A stretch of DNA of 5,651 bases from Flavobacteriales bacterium (GTDB lineage Bacteria; Bacteroidota; Bacteroidia; Flavobacteriales_E; Vicingaceae). How positions within the stretch are numbered: position 1 is the stretch's first letter; every line of letters begins with the position of its first letter. The translations under genes were made by a program, and so were the position numbers. The notes beneath the pieces were generated by a model that was not told the origin of the DNA, made no database searches, and saw nothing but the letters and a program-made list of their open reading frames with translations. Shown here one piece after another: positions 1 through 5,651 of the stretch. The stretch is from assembly GCA_002402165.1 (NCBI GenBank), contig NVVI01000021.1:31990-37640 (forward strand), written 5' to 3'.

Positions 1-45
1 GGCATCAAATTTTGCTTTTAATTCTCGAGCAGTTAAAAACTTCAT
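1..45 (-). CDS. Start of an unidentified gene, truncated by the window edge; possibly rhodanese-like
   Basis: Only the first 15 codons are present, beginning with the ATG at 45-43 and reading MKFLTARELKAKFDA. The start lies 7 bases after the stop codon of the upstream phosphosulfolactate synthase gene, on the same strand, so it is very likely the third gene of that operon. There is no Shine-Dalgarno sequence before it, as for the other genes here. The pattern of a short hydrophobic strand, then T-x-x-E-L-K-x-K-x-D-A, resembles the N-terminal edge of single-domain rhodanese (sulfurtransferase) proteins, where such a segment precedes the 'DVRE' strand. That is a guess from a very short peptide. 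The diagnostic catalytic Cys loop would lie outside the window. The existence of a gene is fairly safe; its identity is not. Confidence 0.5.
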   Translation of the reverse strand, partial: MKFLTARELKAKFDA

Positions 46-52
46 TTTGTAA

Positions 53-835
53 TTATTTAAATTCAGCTACCATCTCTTCTGGAATGTTGTCAAAAAAAGT
101 ATCGCCCCTTAAACCTAATCTTAAACATTCTAGAGGAATTACTTCATTAAAAGCAATGTTACCAAGATTGACATTGGCCCCAAATTGTTTAATAAACCAA
201 ACTTGCTGAGATTTAATAGGTGCCTCCCAAAGTATATTTTCAACATTAACTTGAGCAATTATTTTGTTGACTAAAGATACGTGTGCAGTTCCGTTTGGTC
301 TATAAATACCAACATTTCCACTTTCTCTAGCTTCTGCAATCACTTTCCATGAACCAGCTTCTAGTTCTGATTGCATCATAGAAATCCATTTAGCAGGGCT
401 AATAAAAATACCTTCTTCTTTAGATCCTACTTCAGATAAAACTGTAAAATCTTTTGCTAAATCTATAATATATTCACATTTTTTTTCTTGGGGTAACTCA
501 ATAGAACCATCAGAAACCTCGCAAGTTTCCATGTTAAACTTATCCATTAGCCTACGATAATCATCAAACATTCCACGTACAATAAATGCTTCAAAAAGGG
601 TACCTCCAAAATATGTTTTTACCCCAGCCTCCTTGTATAAGCTAATCTTTTTTTCTAAGTCTTTAGTAACGTAAGATGTTCCAAAACCAAATTTAACAAG
701 GTCTGTTAAATGAGCCGATGAATCAATAAAATTTTCTGTTTCTCTCCAGCTTAATCCTTTATCCATCATCATTGTTAATCCATTCTCACGAGGAGAGCTT
801 TCCCTACTTGGGATATGTGGCAATTCAAAATTCAT
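53..835 (-). CDS. comA: Phosphosulfolactate synthase, ComA family
   Basis: Predicted to add sulfite to phosphoenolpyruvate, giving (R)-2-phospho-3-sulfolactate. This is the first step of the ComA branch of coenzyme M synthesis in methanogens; the same family includes Bacillus YitD. The 260-residue length fits the family (about 250-260), a TIM-barrel cytoplasmic enzyme. Family motifs run in order through the protein: PRENGLTMMMDKGL (15-28), DLVKFGFGTS (45-54), YFGGTLFE (75-82), EVSDGSIELP (106-115), LSEVG (133-137), EARESG (168-173), EAPIKSQQVWFI (204-215), FGANVNLGNIAF (218-229) and RLGLRGDTF (239-247). There is no signal peptide. The gene starts 2 bases after the TPR gene stop (TAATAATG junction), implying translational coupling. 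No comB, comC or comDE homologue is visible, so the end product in this organism is unknown; sulfolactate or another sulfonate is inference. Family assignment is strong, physiological role uncertain. Confidence 0.9.
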   Translation of the reverse strand: MNFELPHIPSRESSPRENGLTMMMDKGLSWRETENFIDSSAHLTDLVKFGFGTSYVTKDLEKKISLYKEAGVKTYFGGTLFEAFIVRGMFDDYRRLMDKFNMETCEVSDGSIELPQEKKCEYIIDLAKDFTVLSEVGSKEEGIFISPAKWISMMQSELEAGSWKVIAEARESGNVGIYRPNGTAHVSLVNKIIAQVNVENILWEAPIKSQQVWFIKQFGANVNLGNIAFNEVIPLECLRLGLRGDTFFDNIPEEMVAEFK

Positions 836-837
836 TA

Positions 838-2253
838 TTAGTCGTTAAAATTTTCTATTAGTTCAATTACTTTTGGAAAGTTGGCAATCTCTGGGTAATA
901 TTCTGTTAATTCAGAGATAAGTTCTTTATTATTTGTTAAAAGAATAATAAGGTTTTGAATAGCTTCTTCAACTTTTCCATCCATCAGCAAATATGCGACT
1001 AATCTTACATAAATCAAGTAATTTTCGGGTTGTTTTTCCAATCCATTGTACAATGTGATAATTCCTTTTTCAAGATCTTCGTAATCTTTTTCCAACTCTG
1101 CTTTATCTATCCATATGTCTTCATTTTCTTCATCGTACTCTACTACTTTATTGTAAGCATCAATGGCTTCGTCAAATAATCCAGTTTTAGCTAAAATATC
1201 GCCATAGATGTACCAATATTCTGAATTATTGTTCTCTAAATCAAGAGCCTTTTTAATGTAAAATATCGCAGATTGACTTTTATTTTCTGCTTCCTTGATT
1301 ACCGCCATTCCAGCCCAAGCATCAGAGTGAAAAGCATCTAATTTTGTTGCTTTATAATAGTTTGATAATGCTAATTTAGAATCTCCTAATTTTTCATAAC
1401 ACTCGCCAATGTAATAGAAGGTTGTAGCATCAGGTTCTTCGTAAATAAAAGTTTCTTTGTACGTATCAATTGCTTTTTTATATTCTTCTAATAGGGCTAA
1501 AGAGTTCGCCTTATTGAAGTAAGCTGAAGCAAAATCTTCTTTTATGGCAATGGTAAAATCGTATGAATCTATTGCTTTTTCATATAAATTAGCTCTATTA
1601 TAGGCCACACCTAAATTATACCAAGCCGAAAAACTATAAGGATGTTCTTCAACAAATTCAGTAAAAAATTGAATACTTCCGTCAGTATCATTTTTGAGAT
1701 TGTAACAGAAAGCCAATTCATAAATAACAGTTTCGTTTTCTGGATTTTTTCTCAATAGTTTTTTTAGAATATCTATGGCTTTATCAAATTGACTGAGATT
1801 TTCGTATTCAAAAGCAATGTTAATTTTAATATTTGCTTTTTCTGAATCATCACTTATCAATTTTAACGCTTTATAAAAACTTTCTATAGCTTTATTATGC
1901 TGCCTTAACTGACTGTGAATGTTAGCTTTTATAGTGAAAATTTCAGAATTAAAAGGCTCTAATAACTCTAATGTGTTTAGTATTTCTAATGCCTTATTTG
2001 GCTTATGTATAGCAGCAAAAAATTGAGCTTTTTTTAATTTCAGTGTGGAAGATGATGGATGCTGTAGCAAAGAAATGTCAATCGCTTTTTTTGCTTTATC
2101 TACATCACTTTTATCAAGGTAGTGGTCTATTAAGGTTTCAAATACTTCAACATCAAAAAAGTATTCTTCATTTTTTTTAAGCATTAATTCAAATCGATTC
2201 AGCGATGCTGTATAATCGTCTTCTTCGTTATGTTGATTAAAATCTTCTTCCAT
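838..2253 (-). CDS. Cytoplasmic protein built almost entirely of TPR repeats
   Basis: A 471-residue protein made of about 12 consecutive 34-residue tetratricopeptide repeats, which I place roughly at 36-69, 70-103, 104-137, 140-173, 174-207, 208-241, 242-275, 277-310, 311-344, 345-378, 379-412 and 413-446. The clearest units show the canonical W/Y-L-G-Y-A-F-A-P pattern, for example AWYNLGVAYNR with YEKAIDSYD (210-232) and YWYIYGDIL with FDEAIDAYNK (346-369). The N-terminus is acidic (MEEDFNQHNEEDD) with no signal peptide or membrane segment, so a cytoplasmic scaffold or adaptor is likely; no catalytic domain is seen. It is the first gene of the leftward operon and lies 2 bases from the ComA-family gene. 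Its partners cannot be deduced from sequence. The ATG at 2253-2251 is preceded by AAAGGT, only a weak ribosome-binding match; another ATG 10 bases upstream is out of frame. Confidence 0.9.
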   Translation of the reverse strand: MEEDFNQHNEEDDYTASLNRFELMLKKNEEYFFDVEVFETLIDHYLDKSDVDKAKKAIDISLLQHPSSSTLKLKKAQFFAAIHKPNKALEILNTLELLEPFNSEIFTIKANIHSQLRQHNKAIESFYKALKLISDDSEKANIKINIAFEYENLSQFDKAIDILKKLLRKNPENETVIYELAFCYNLKNDTDGSIQFFTEFVEEHPYSFSAWYNLGVAYNRANLYEKAIDSYDFTIAIKEDFASAYFNKANSLALLEEYKKAIDTYKETFIYEEPDATTFYYIGECYEKLGDSKLALSNYYKATKLDAFHSDAWAGMAVIKEAENKSQSAIFYIKKALDLENNNSEYWYIYGDILAKTGLFDEAIDAYNKVVEYDEENEDIWIDKAELEKDYEDLEKGIITLYNGLEKQPENYLIYVRLVAYLLMDGKVEEAIQNLIILLTNNKELISELTEYYPEIANFPKVIELIENFND

Positions 2254-2264
2254 TACCTTTCATG

Positions 2265-2351
2265 TAAAGTTAGTTTATTACCCTTACAATAGCTAAAAAA
2301 TGTTCTTTGTTATTAACAAAAAAGTTAACATGGTTTATACCAAAAAATCAA
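2265..2351 (-). promoter_or_regulatory. Candidate promoter region for the TPR-comA operon
   Basis: Read on the minus strand, two near matches to the Bacteroidota -7 box TAnnTTTG occur. The distal one, TAACTTTT (2327-2320), has a TTG (2351-2349) 21 bases upstream, a spacing allowed for the -33 element, and would give a leader of roughly 60 bases. The proximal one, TAACTTTA (2272-2265), lies close to the start codon and lacks a well-spaced TTG. Each misses the final G of the consensus. This is motif matching in A+T-rich DNA, so chance matches are possible. Confidence 0.3.
2306..2320. promoter_or_regulatory. Small palindrome in the divergent promoter region, possible operator
   Basis: TTTGTT and AACAAA form perfect 6-base inverted arms around a 3-base centre (ATT). 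The site sits between the divergent TPR and glmM genes, at about the inferred transcription start of the distal leftward promoter, where a repressor could act. A and T dominate the arms, so chance occurrence is a real alternative. No regulator gene lies nearby to support it. Confidence 0.2.
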
Positions 2352-2352
2352 C

Positions 2353-2360
2353 TAAATTTG
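2353..2360 (+). promoter_or_regulatory. Bacteroidota-type -7 box upstream of glmM
   Basis: TAAATTTG is an exact match to TAnnTTTG, the -7 element of the Bacteroidota primary sigma factor. It lies 18 bases before the glmM ATG, giving a very short leader of roughly a dozen bases. No TTG occurs at the expected -33 distance; the nearest equivalent position reads ATGG (2330-2333). The position and orientation support a glmM promoter, but the missing -33 element lowers confidence. Confidence 0.45.
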
Positions 2361-2378
2361 TTCAGCAAAAAATAGTGT

Positions 2379-3767
2379 ATGACATTAATAAAATCTATTT
2401 CAGGAATTAGAGGAACAATAGGAGGTAAACCAAACGAAGGGCTCTCTCCTGTTGATATTGTTCGGTTTACATCTGCTTACGGAACATGGTTGAAATCTCA
2501 TTCTAACAATAATAAGCTGAAAGTAGTAATTGGTAGAGATGCAAGAATATCAGGGGAAATGGTTTCTAATATTGTTGTAGGTACATTGCAGGGATTAGGA
2601 ATTGATGTGATTGATTTAGGTTTTAGTACAACTCCAACAGTAGAAATTGCTGTTACTATGGAACAAGCTAATGGTGGGATTATAATAACGGCAAGCCACA
2701 ATCCCAAACAATGGAATGCCTTAAAATTGTTGAATGAGAAAGGAGAGTTTCTTTCGGCTGAAAATGGTGCAGATTTACTTCAAATTGCCGAAGATAATGC
2801 TTTTGATTATGCAGAAGTAGATGATTTAGGTTCATATAAAAAAGATGATTCTTATTTGGATAAACACATCCAATCAATTTTAGAGTTAGAATTAGTTGAT
2901 GTTGAAGCCATAAAAAGTAAAAACTTTAAAGTAGCAATTGACTGCGTTAATTCTACTGGGGGAATTTTTATTCCAGCTTTACTAAAAGCTCTAGGAGTGA
3001 CTAAGATTCTAGAGTTGTATTGTGATCCAACTGGTGAATTTCCTCATAACCCTGAGCCATTACCAGAAAACTTAACAGAGATATCTAAACAAATTAAAGA
3101 ATATGGAGCAGATGTTGGCTTTGTGGTAGATCCTGATGTAGATCGTTTATGTATGGTTTGTGAAAATGGAGAAATGTTTGGAGAAGAATACACCTTGGTT
3201 GCAATAGCTGATTATATATTGAAGCACACTAAAGGAAACACGGTTTCTAATTTATCTTCAACAAGAGCATTGAGAGATGTAACTGAAAAAAATGGAGGAG
3301 AATATTTTGCTTCATCAGTAGGAGAAGTAAATGTTGTGACAGTGATGAAGGATAAAAATGCAGTTATTGGCGGAGAAGGAAATGGAGGAGTAATATATCC
3401 TGCGGCTCATTATGGGAGAGATGCGTTAGTTGGAATAGCGTTGTTTTTATCACATTTTGCAAAATCAGAAGTTAAAACATGTTCAGAATTAAGAGCAAGT
3501 TATCCTGATTATCATATCTCTAAAAACAAGATTCAGTTAACGCCAGAAATAGATGTTGATGATATTTTAATTAGGATGGGAATAAAGTATAGTAATGAGG
3601 ATGTGAATGACATAGATGGAGTCAAAATAAATTTTGACGAAGAATGGGTTCATTTAAGAAAATCGAACACAGAACCGATTATTAGAATTTATTCAGAAAG
3701 TAAAACAATGGCTGCTGCTGATGCGTTGGCTCAACGAATAATTGAAGAAATAAACGGATTCATATAA
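2379..3767 (+). CDS. glmM: Phosphoglucosamine mutase, alpha-D-phosphohexomutase superfamily
   Basis: Predicted to interconvert glucosamine-6-phosphate and glucosamine-1-phosphate, feeding UDP-GlcNAc synthesis for peptidoglycan and lipopolysaccharide. All four superfamily signatures are present in 462 residues: the phosphoserine loop ITASHNP (103-109, Ser106), the Mg-binding loop DPDVDR (251-256, Asp251, 253 and 255), the sugar-specificity loop GGEGNGG (331-337, Glu333), and the C-terminal phosphate-binding loop RKSNTEPIIR (427-436). The specificity loop differs from the GGExSGH of typical bacterial GlmM and, together with FPHNPEPLPENL (221-232), looks like the archaeal-type GlmM subfamily, which is also how many Bacteroidota homologues read. 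Phosphomannomutase or phosphoglucomutase activity therefore cannot be excluded. An in-frame TAG at 2373-2375 lies two codons upstream, which fixes the ATG at 2379. The enzyme is cytoplasmic. It is transcribed divergently from the TPR-comA operon. Confidence 0.87.
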   Translation: MTLIKSISGIRGTIGGKPNEGLSPVDIVRFTSAYGTWLKSHSNNNKLKVVIGRDARISGEMVSNIVVGTLQGLGIDVIDLGFSTTPTVEIAVTMEQANGGIIITASHNPKQWNALKLLNEKGEFLSAENGADLLQIAEDNAFDYAEVDDLGSYKKDDSYLDKHIQSILELELVDVEAIKSKNFKVAIDCVNSTGGIFIPALLKALGVTKILELYCDPTGEFPHNPEPLPENLTEISKQIKEYGADVGFVVDPDVDRLCMVCENGEMFGEEYTLVAIADYILKHTKGNTVSNLSSTRALRDVTEKNGGEYFASSVGEVNVVTVMKDKNAVIGGEGNGGVIYPAAHYGRDALVGIALFLSHFAKSEVKTCSELRASYPDYHISKNKIQLTPEIDVDDILIRMGIKYSNEDVNDIDGVKINFDEEWVHLRKSNTEPIIRIYSESKTMAAADALAQRIIEEINGFI

Positions 3768-3849
3768 CATAGGAATCCATTAATTTGAACACTTAGATTG
3801 GAGTATTTATGAGGAATAGTTTTCTTTGTAATCTAAAACAAAAGAGAGG

Positions 3850-4989
3850 ATGAAAGTTTATTTAGATAATGCGGCAACTACCCCAATGGATCAAGAAGTA
3901 ATTGACGCCATTATTCCTGTAATGCAAAATAATTTTGGAAATCCATCTTCTGTTCATTCATTTGGAAGAAGTAGTAGAGCAATTATTGAAAAAGCAAGAA
4001 AGAAAGTAGCGAATTATATTAATGCTAAACCGGGAGAAATTGTTTTTACGGGAGGAGGAACTGAAGCAGATAATATGGCATTGAGAGGAGCTGTTGATGA
4101 TTTAGGTGTTAATCACATCATTACTTCTGAAATTGAGCACCATGCCGTAGTTGATACAGCAATAGCGGTTGGAGATAAACACCATATTAAAGTTAGTTTT
4201 GTATCTTTTGATGATAAGGGGTATGTTGATATTTCTAGTTTAGAGCGACTGTTAGCAGAAAACAAAGATAAAAAAACCTTGGTTTCTTTAATGCATGCTA
4301 ATAATGAAATTGGGAATAGGCTTCCTTTAAAAAGGGTAGCTGATATTTGTAAAGCTAGTGGGGTCTATTTTCATTCAGATACGGTACAAACAATGTGTCA
4401 TTATAAATTTGATGTGAGAGAGTTGGGTATTGATTTTTTGACCTGTTCAGCACATAAATTTCATGGGCCTAAGGGAATAGGTTTTTTATACATTAATGAA
4501 AATATACAAATTAAACCTATTATTACAGGAGGTGCTCAAGAACGAAATGTAAGAGCGGGAACAGAAAATATAATGGGGATAGTTGGTTTGACAAAAGCAA
4601 TGGAAATCGCATTCCGTGACTTGGAAGAGCACCAAAATCACATACAAGGGTTAAAGACTTATATGATCCGAAAATTAGAAGAAATTATTCCAGACCTTAC
4701 TTTTAATGGTGACCCTAAAGGAGATAGCCTGTATACGGTTTTAAACATTCAATTCCCGAATAGTGATATGGACGAAATGTTACTTTATAATTTTGATATT
4801 GAAGGAATAGCTGTTTCTGGTGGGAGTGCATGTTCCTCTGGTAGTAATACGGATTCTCATGTGTTGAAGAACATCGGTGCCGATATGGATAGACCTTCTT
4901 TACGTTTTTCGTTTAGTAAGTACAACACTATAGAAGAAATTGATTATACACTAAAAGTAGTTCAAGAGCTTTTTGCAGTTAAAGTATAG
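3850..4989 (+). CDS. Cysteine desulfurase, group I (NifS/IscS-like), PLP-dependent
   Basis: Predicted to remove sulfur from L-cysteine as an enzyme persulfide plus alanine, supplying Fe-S clusters, tRNA thiolation or cofactors. The 379 residues are near the usual length and form an aminotransferase class V fold. Visible elements are YLDNAATTP (4-12), GNPSSVHSFGR (30-40), TGGGTEADN (67-75), EHHAVVDT with His97 (96-103), HANNEIG (149-155), HSDTVQ with Asp177 and Gln180 for PLP contact (175-180), SAHKFHGPKG with PLP Lys203 (200-209), RAGTEN (235-240), and the catalytic-Cys loop SGGSACSSGS with Cys328 (323-332). The long Cys loop marks group I rather than SufS. No iscU, iscR or nifU neighbour is present, so its sulfur acceptor is unknown. 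An in-frame TAA at 3829-3831 makes this the first ATG available. The 82-base gap after glmM contains a near -7 box (TTAATTTG, 3780-3787), so it may have its own promoter or be read from glmM. Confidence 0.93.
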   Translation: MKVYLDNAATTPMDQEVIDAIIPVMQNNFGNPSSVHSFGRSSRAIIEKARKKVANYINAKPGEIVFTGGGTEADNMALRGAVDDLGVNHIITSEIEHHAVVDTAIAVGDKHHIKVSFVSFDDKGYVDISSLERLLAENKDKKTLVSLMHANNEIGNRLPLKRVADICKASGVYFHSDTVQTMCHYKFDVRELGIDFLTCSAHKFHGPKGIGFLYINENIQIKPIITGGAQERNVRAGTENIMGIVGLTKAMEIAFRDLEEHQNHIQGLKTYMIRKLEEIIPDLTFNGDPKGDSLYTVLNIQFPNSDMDEMLLYNFDIEGIAVSGGSACSSGSNTDSHVLKNIGADMDRPSLRFSFSKYNTIEEIDYTLKVVQELFAVKV

Positions 4990-4998
4990 TTGTGTTAT

Positions 4999-5023
4999 TG
5001 TCACACTGAGCCTGTCGAAGTGT
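4999..5023 (+). repeat. Left hairpin unit of the repeat doublet
   Basis: TGTC (4999-5002) is followed by a perfect 5-base stem, ACACT (5003-5007) and AGTGT (5019-5023), enclosing the 11-base core GAGCCTGTCGA. Within the core, GA (5008-5009) faces GA (5017-5018) as possible tandem G.A mismatches, followed by a G-C pair (5010 and 5016) closing a 5-base loop. Confidence 0.7.
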
Positions 5024-5046
5024 TTAAATCTTATTGGTTTTTGTTT

Positions 5047-5071
5047 ATGGTTCGACAAGCTCACCATGACA
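5047..5071 (-). repeat. Right hairpin unit of the repeat doublet, inverted
   Basis: Read on the minus strand from 5071, the order is TGTC, stem ATGGT, core GAGCTTGTCGA, stem ACCAT. The core differs from that of the left unit by one base in the loop. Stem positions 2-4 all differ from the left unit, yet their partners change with them, so the 5-base stem is kept intact. Confidence 0.7.
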
Positions 5072-5088
5072 CAAAATAATTTCATAAT

Positions 5089-5651
5089 ATGAAAGTTACT
5101 TTTTTAGGCACAGGAACATCACAAGGAGTACCAGTAATTGCATGTGATTGTGAAGTATGTTTGTCGGAAAATGAAAAAGATAAACGACTCAGAACTTCTA
5201 TAATGATAGAAGATAGAGGGAAAGTAATTGTAATAGACACTGGACCAGATTTTAGACAGCAAATGCTCAGAGAAAATGTGCAACAGCTAGATGCCGTTGT
5301 ATTTACCCATGAGCATAAGGATCATGTTGCAGGATTAGATGATGTTCGTGCTTTTAATTTTAAGCAGAAAAAGGATATGGACATTTATGCCACACCTGAA
5401 GTTCAAACTGCTTTAATTAGAGAATTTCATTATGCCTTTGCTGAATACAAATATCCAGGAGTTCCAAGTTTAGCATTGCACACCATTGAAGATGATGTTT
5501 TTAATATTGGAGATGTTCAGTTACATCCTATAAATGTGTGGCATCATAAAATGCCTGTTAAAGCTTTCCGAATAAATAACTTCACATACATTACAGATGC
5601 GAATAGGATAGAGGAGCAAGAACTTGAGAAAATTAAAGGTTCAGAAATAAT
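5089..5651 (+). CDS. MBL-fold metal-dependent hydrolase, PhnP-like group, 3' end missing
   Basis: The reading frame is open from the ATG at 5089 to the window edge, giving 187 codons without a stop; family members are about 250 residues, so most of the protein is present. It starts MKVTFLGTGTSQGVPV (1-16), then CDCEVC (19-24) supplies Cys19, Cys21 and Cys24, the structural zinc cluster seen in PhnP-type proteins. The core metal motif is THEHKDH (73-79; His74, His76, Asp78, His79). VWHHKMPV (150-157) and YITDAN with Asp170 (167-172) provide the further metal ligands expected in the family. PhnP is a cyclic-phosphate phosphodiesterase, but no phn genes are present, so the substrate here is unknown; phosphodiester hydrolysis is inference. 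An in-frame TAA at 5077-5079 fixes the start as the first ATG. No promoter box or Shine-Dalgarno sequence is seen; it may be read through from the desulfurase gene across the repeat. Confidence 0.88.
   Translation, partial: MKVTFLGTGTSQGVPVIACDCEVCLSENEKDKRLRTSIMIEDRGKVIVIDTGPDFRQQMLRENVQQLDAVVFTHEHKDHVAGLDDVRAFNFKQKKDMDIYATPEVQTALIREFHYAFAEYKYPGVPSLALHTIEDDVFNIGDVQLHPINVWHHKMPVKAFRINNFTYITDANRIEEQELEKIKGSEI

Larger units (their letters stand above)
4999..5071. repeat. Inverted doublet of a short hairpin repeat, REP/BIME-like
   Basis: Two 21-base arms (4999-5019 and 5051-5071) are inverted with 17 of 21 positions matching, separated by 31 bases. They fill most of the 99-base gap between the cysteine desulfurase and the MBL-fold gene and are visibly richer in G+C than their surroundings. 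Each arm extends into a small hairpin unit, annotated separately. The core sequence (GAGCYTGTCGA) is one I recall as a scattered intergenic repeat in Bacteroidota genomes; this is recollection, not a search. There is no T tract after the hairpin, so it is not a typical intrinsic terminator, although the RNA could fold into a long stem between the two genes. Confidence 0.75.

Noticed and set aside
12..209. 65-codon plus-strand open frame over the end of the ComA-family gene
   Set aside because: It lies antisense to a strongly conserved coding region and its product resembles no family I know; it is a shadow frame.
479..486. Run of eight T (eight A in the coding strand) in the ComA-family gene, and a similar run at 2171-2178 in the TPR gene, considered as slippage or phase-variation sites
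   Set aside because: Both fall in Lys codons of intact frames, and such runs are expected in A+T-rich genes; neither product is a surface protein.
2498..2877. Two overlapping minus-strand open frames (69 and 65 codons) inside glmM
   Set aside because: They are antisense to conserved GlmM motifs and have no recognisable product or start context.
3793..3836. Inverted repeat TTAGATT / AATCTAA in the glmM-desulfurase gap, considered as a terminator or riboswitch stem
   Set aside because: There are only 7 A+T-rich pairs around a 30-base loop with no T tract, which is close to chance in this composition.
3844..3849. GAGAGG immediately before the desulfurase ATG as a Shine-Dalgarno sequence
   Set aside because: It abuts the start codon with no spacing, so it cannot pair normally with 16S rRNA during initiation; Bacteroidota genes usually lack such sites.
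4999..5071. The repeat doublet as a simple intrinsic terminator
   Set aside because: No run of T follows either hairpin, the arms are 31 bases apart, and the two-unit covarying structure is better explained as a REP-like element.

Overview
The window looks like ordinary chromosome from a member of the Bacteroidota, probably Flavobacteriales. The DNA is A+T-rich, none of the starts has a well-spaced Shine-Dalgarno sequence, and an exact TAnnTTTG promoter box (the Bacteroidota -7 element) lies before one gene. The short repeat family in the last intergenic gap is one I recall from flavobacterial genomes. This placement is inference; there is no rRNA or species-level marker here.

Layout: a leftward (minus-strand) cluster fills 1-2253. 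It reads, in transcription order, a protein of about 12 TPR repeats (2253-838), a ComA-family phosphosulfolactate synthase (835-53), and the first 15 codons of a third gene (45-1) that runs off the left edge. Gaps of 2 and 7 bases make this a tight operon. A 125-base divergent intergenic region (2254-2378) holds candidate promoters for both directions and a small palindrome. Rightward genes follow: a phosphoglucosamine mutase (glmM type, archaeal-like signature) at 2379-3767, a group I (NifS/IscS-like) cysteine desulfurase at 3850-4989, and an MBL-fold hydrolase of the PhnP-like group starting at 5089 and cut by the right edge.

The 99-base gap between the desulfurase and the hydrolase carries the most interesting structure: two inverted copies of a small hairpin unit with the same 11-base core (one mismatch). 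Their stem sequences differ, but the differences compensate so that both stems still pair. A conserved TGTC lies outside each hairpin. This resembles a REP doublet (BIME/REPIN).

Functionally, glmM supplies GlcN-1-P for peptidoglycan and LPS, the desulfurase mobilises cysteine sulfur for Fe-S clusters or thiolated cofactors, and the ComA homologue would condense sulfite with PEP to make a sulfonate. A sulfur theme is possible, but the genes lie in divergent units and this is not established. I see no phage, CRISPR, IS transposase, tRNA or rRNA.
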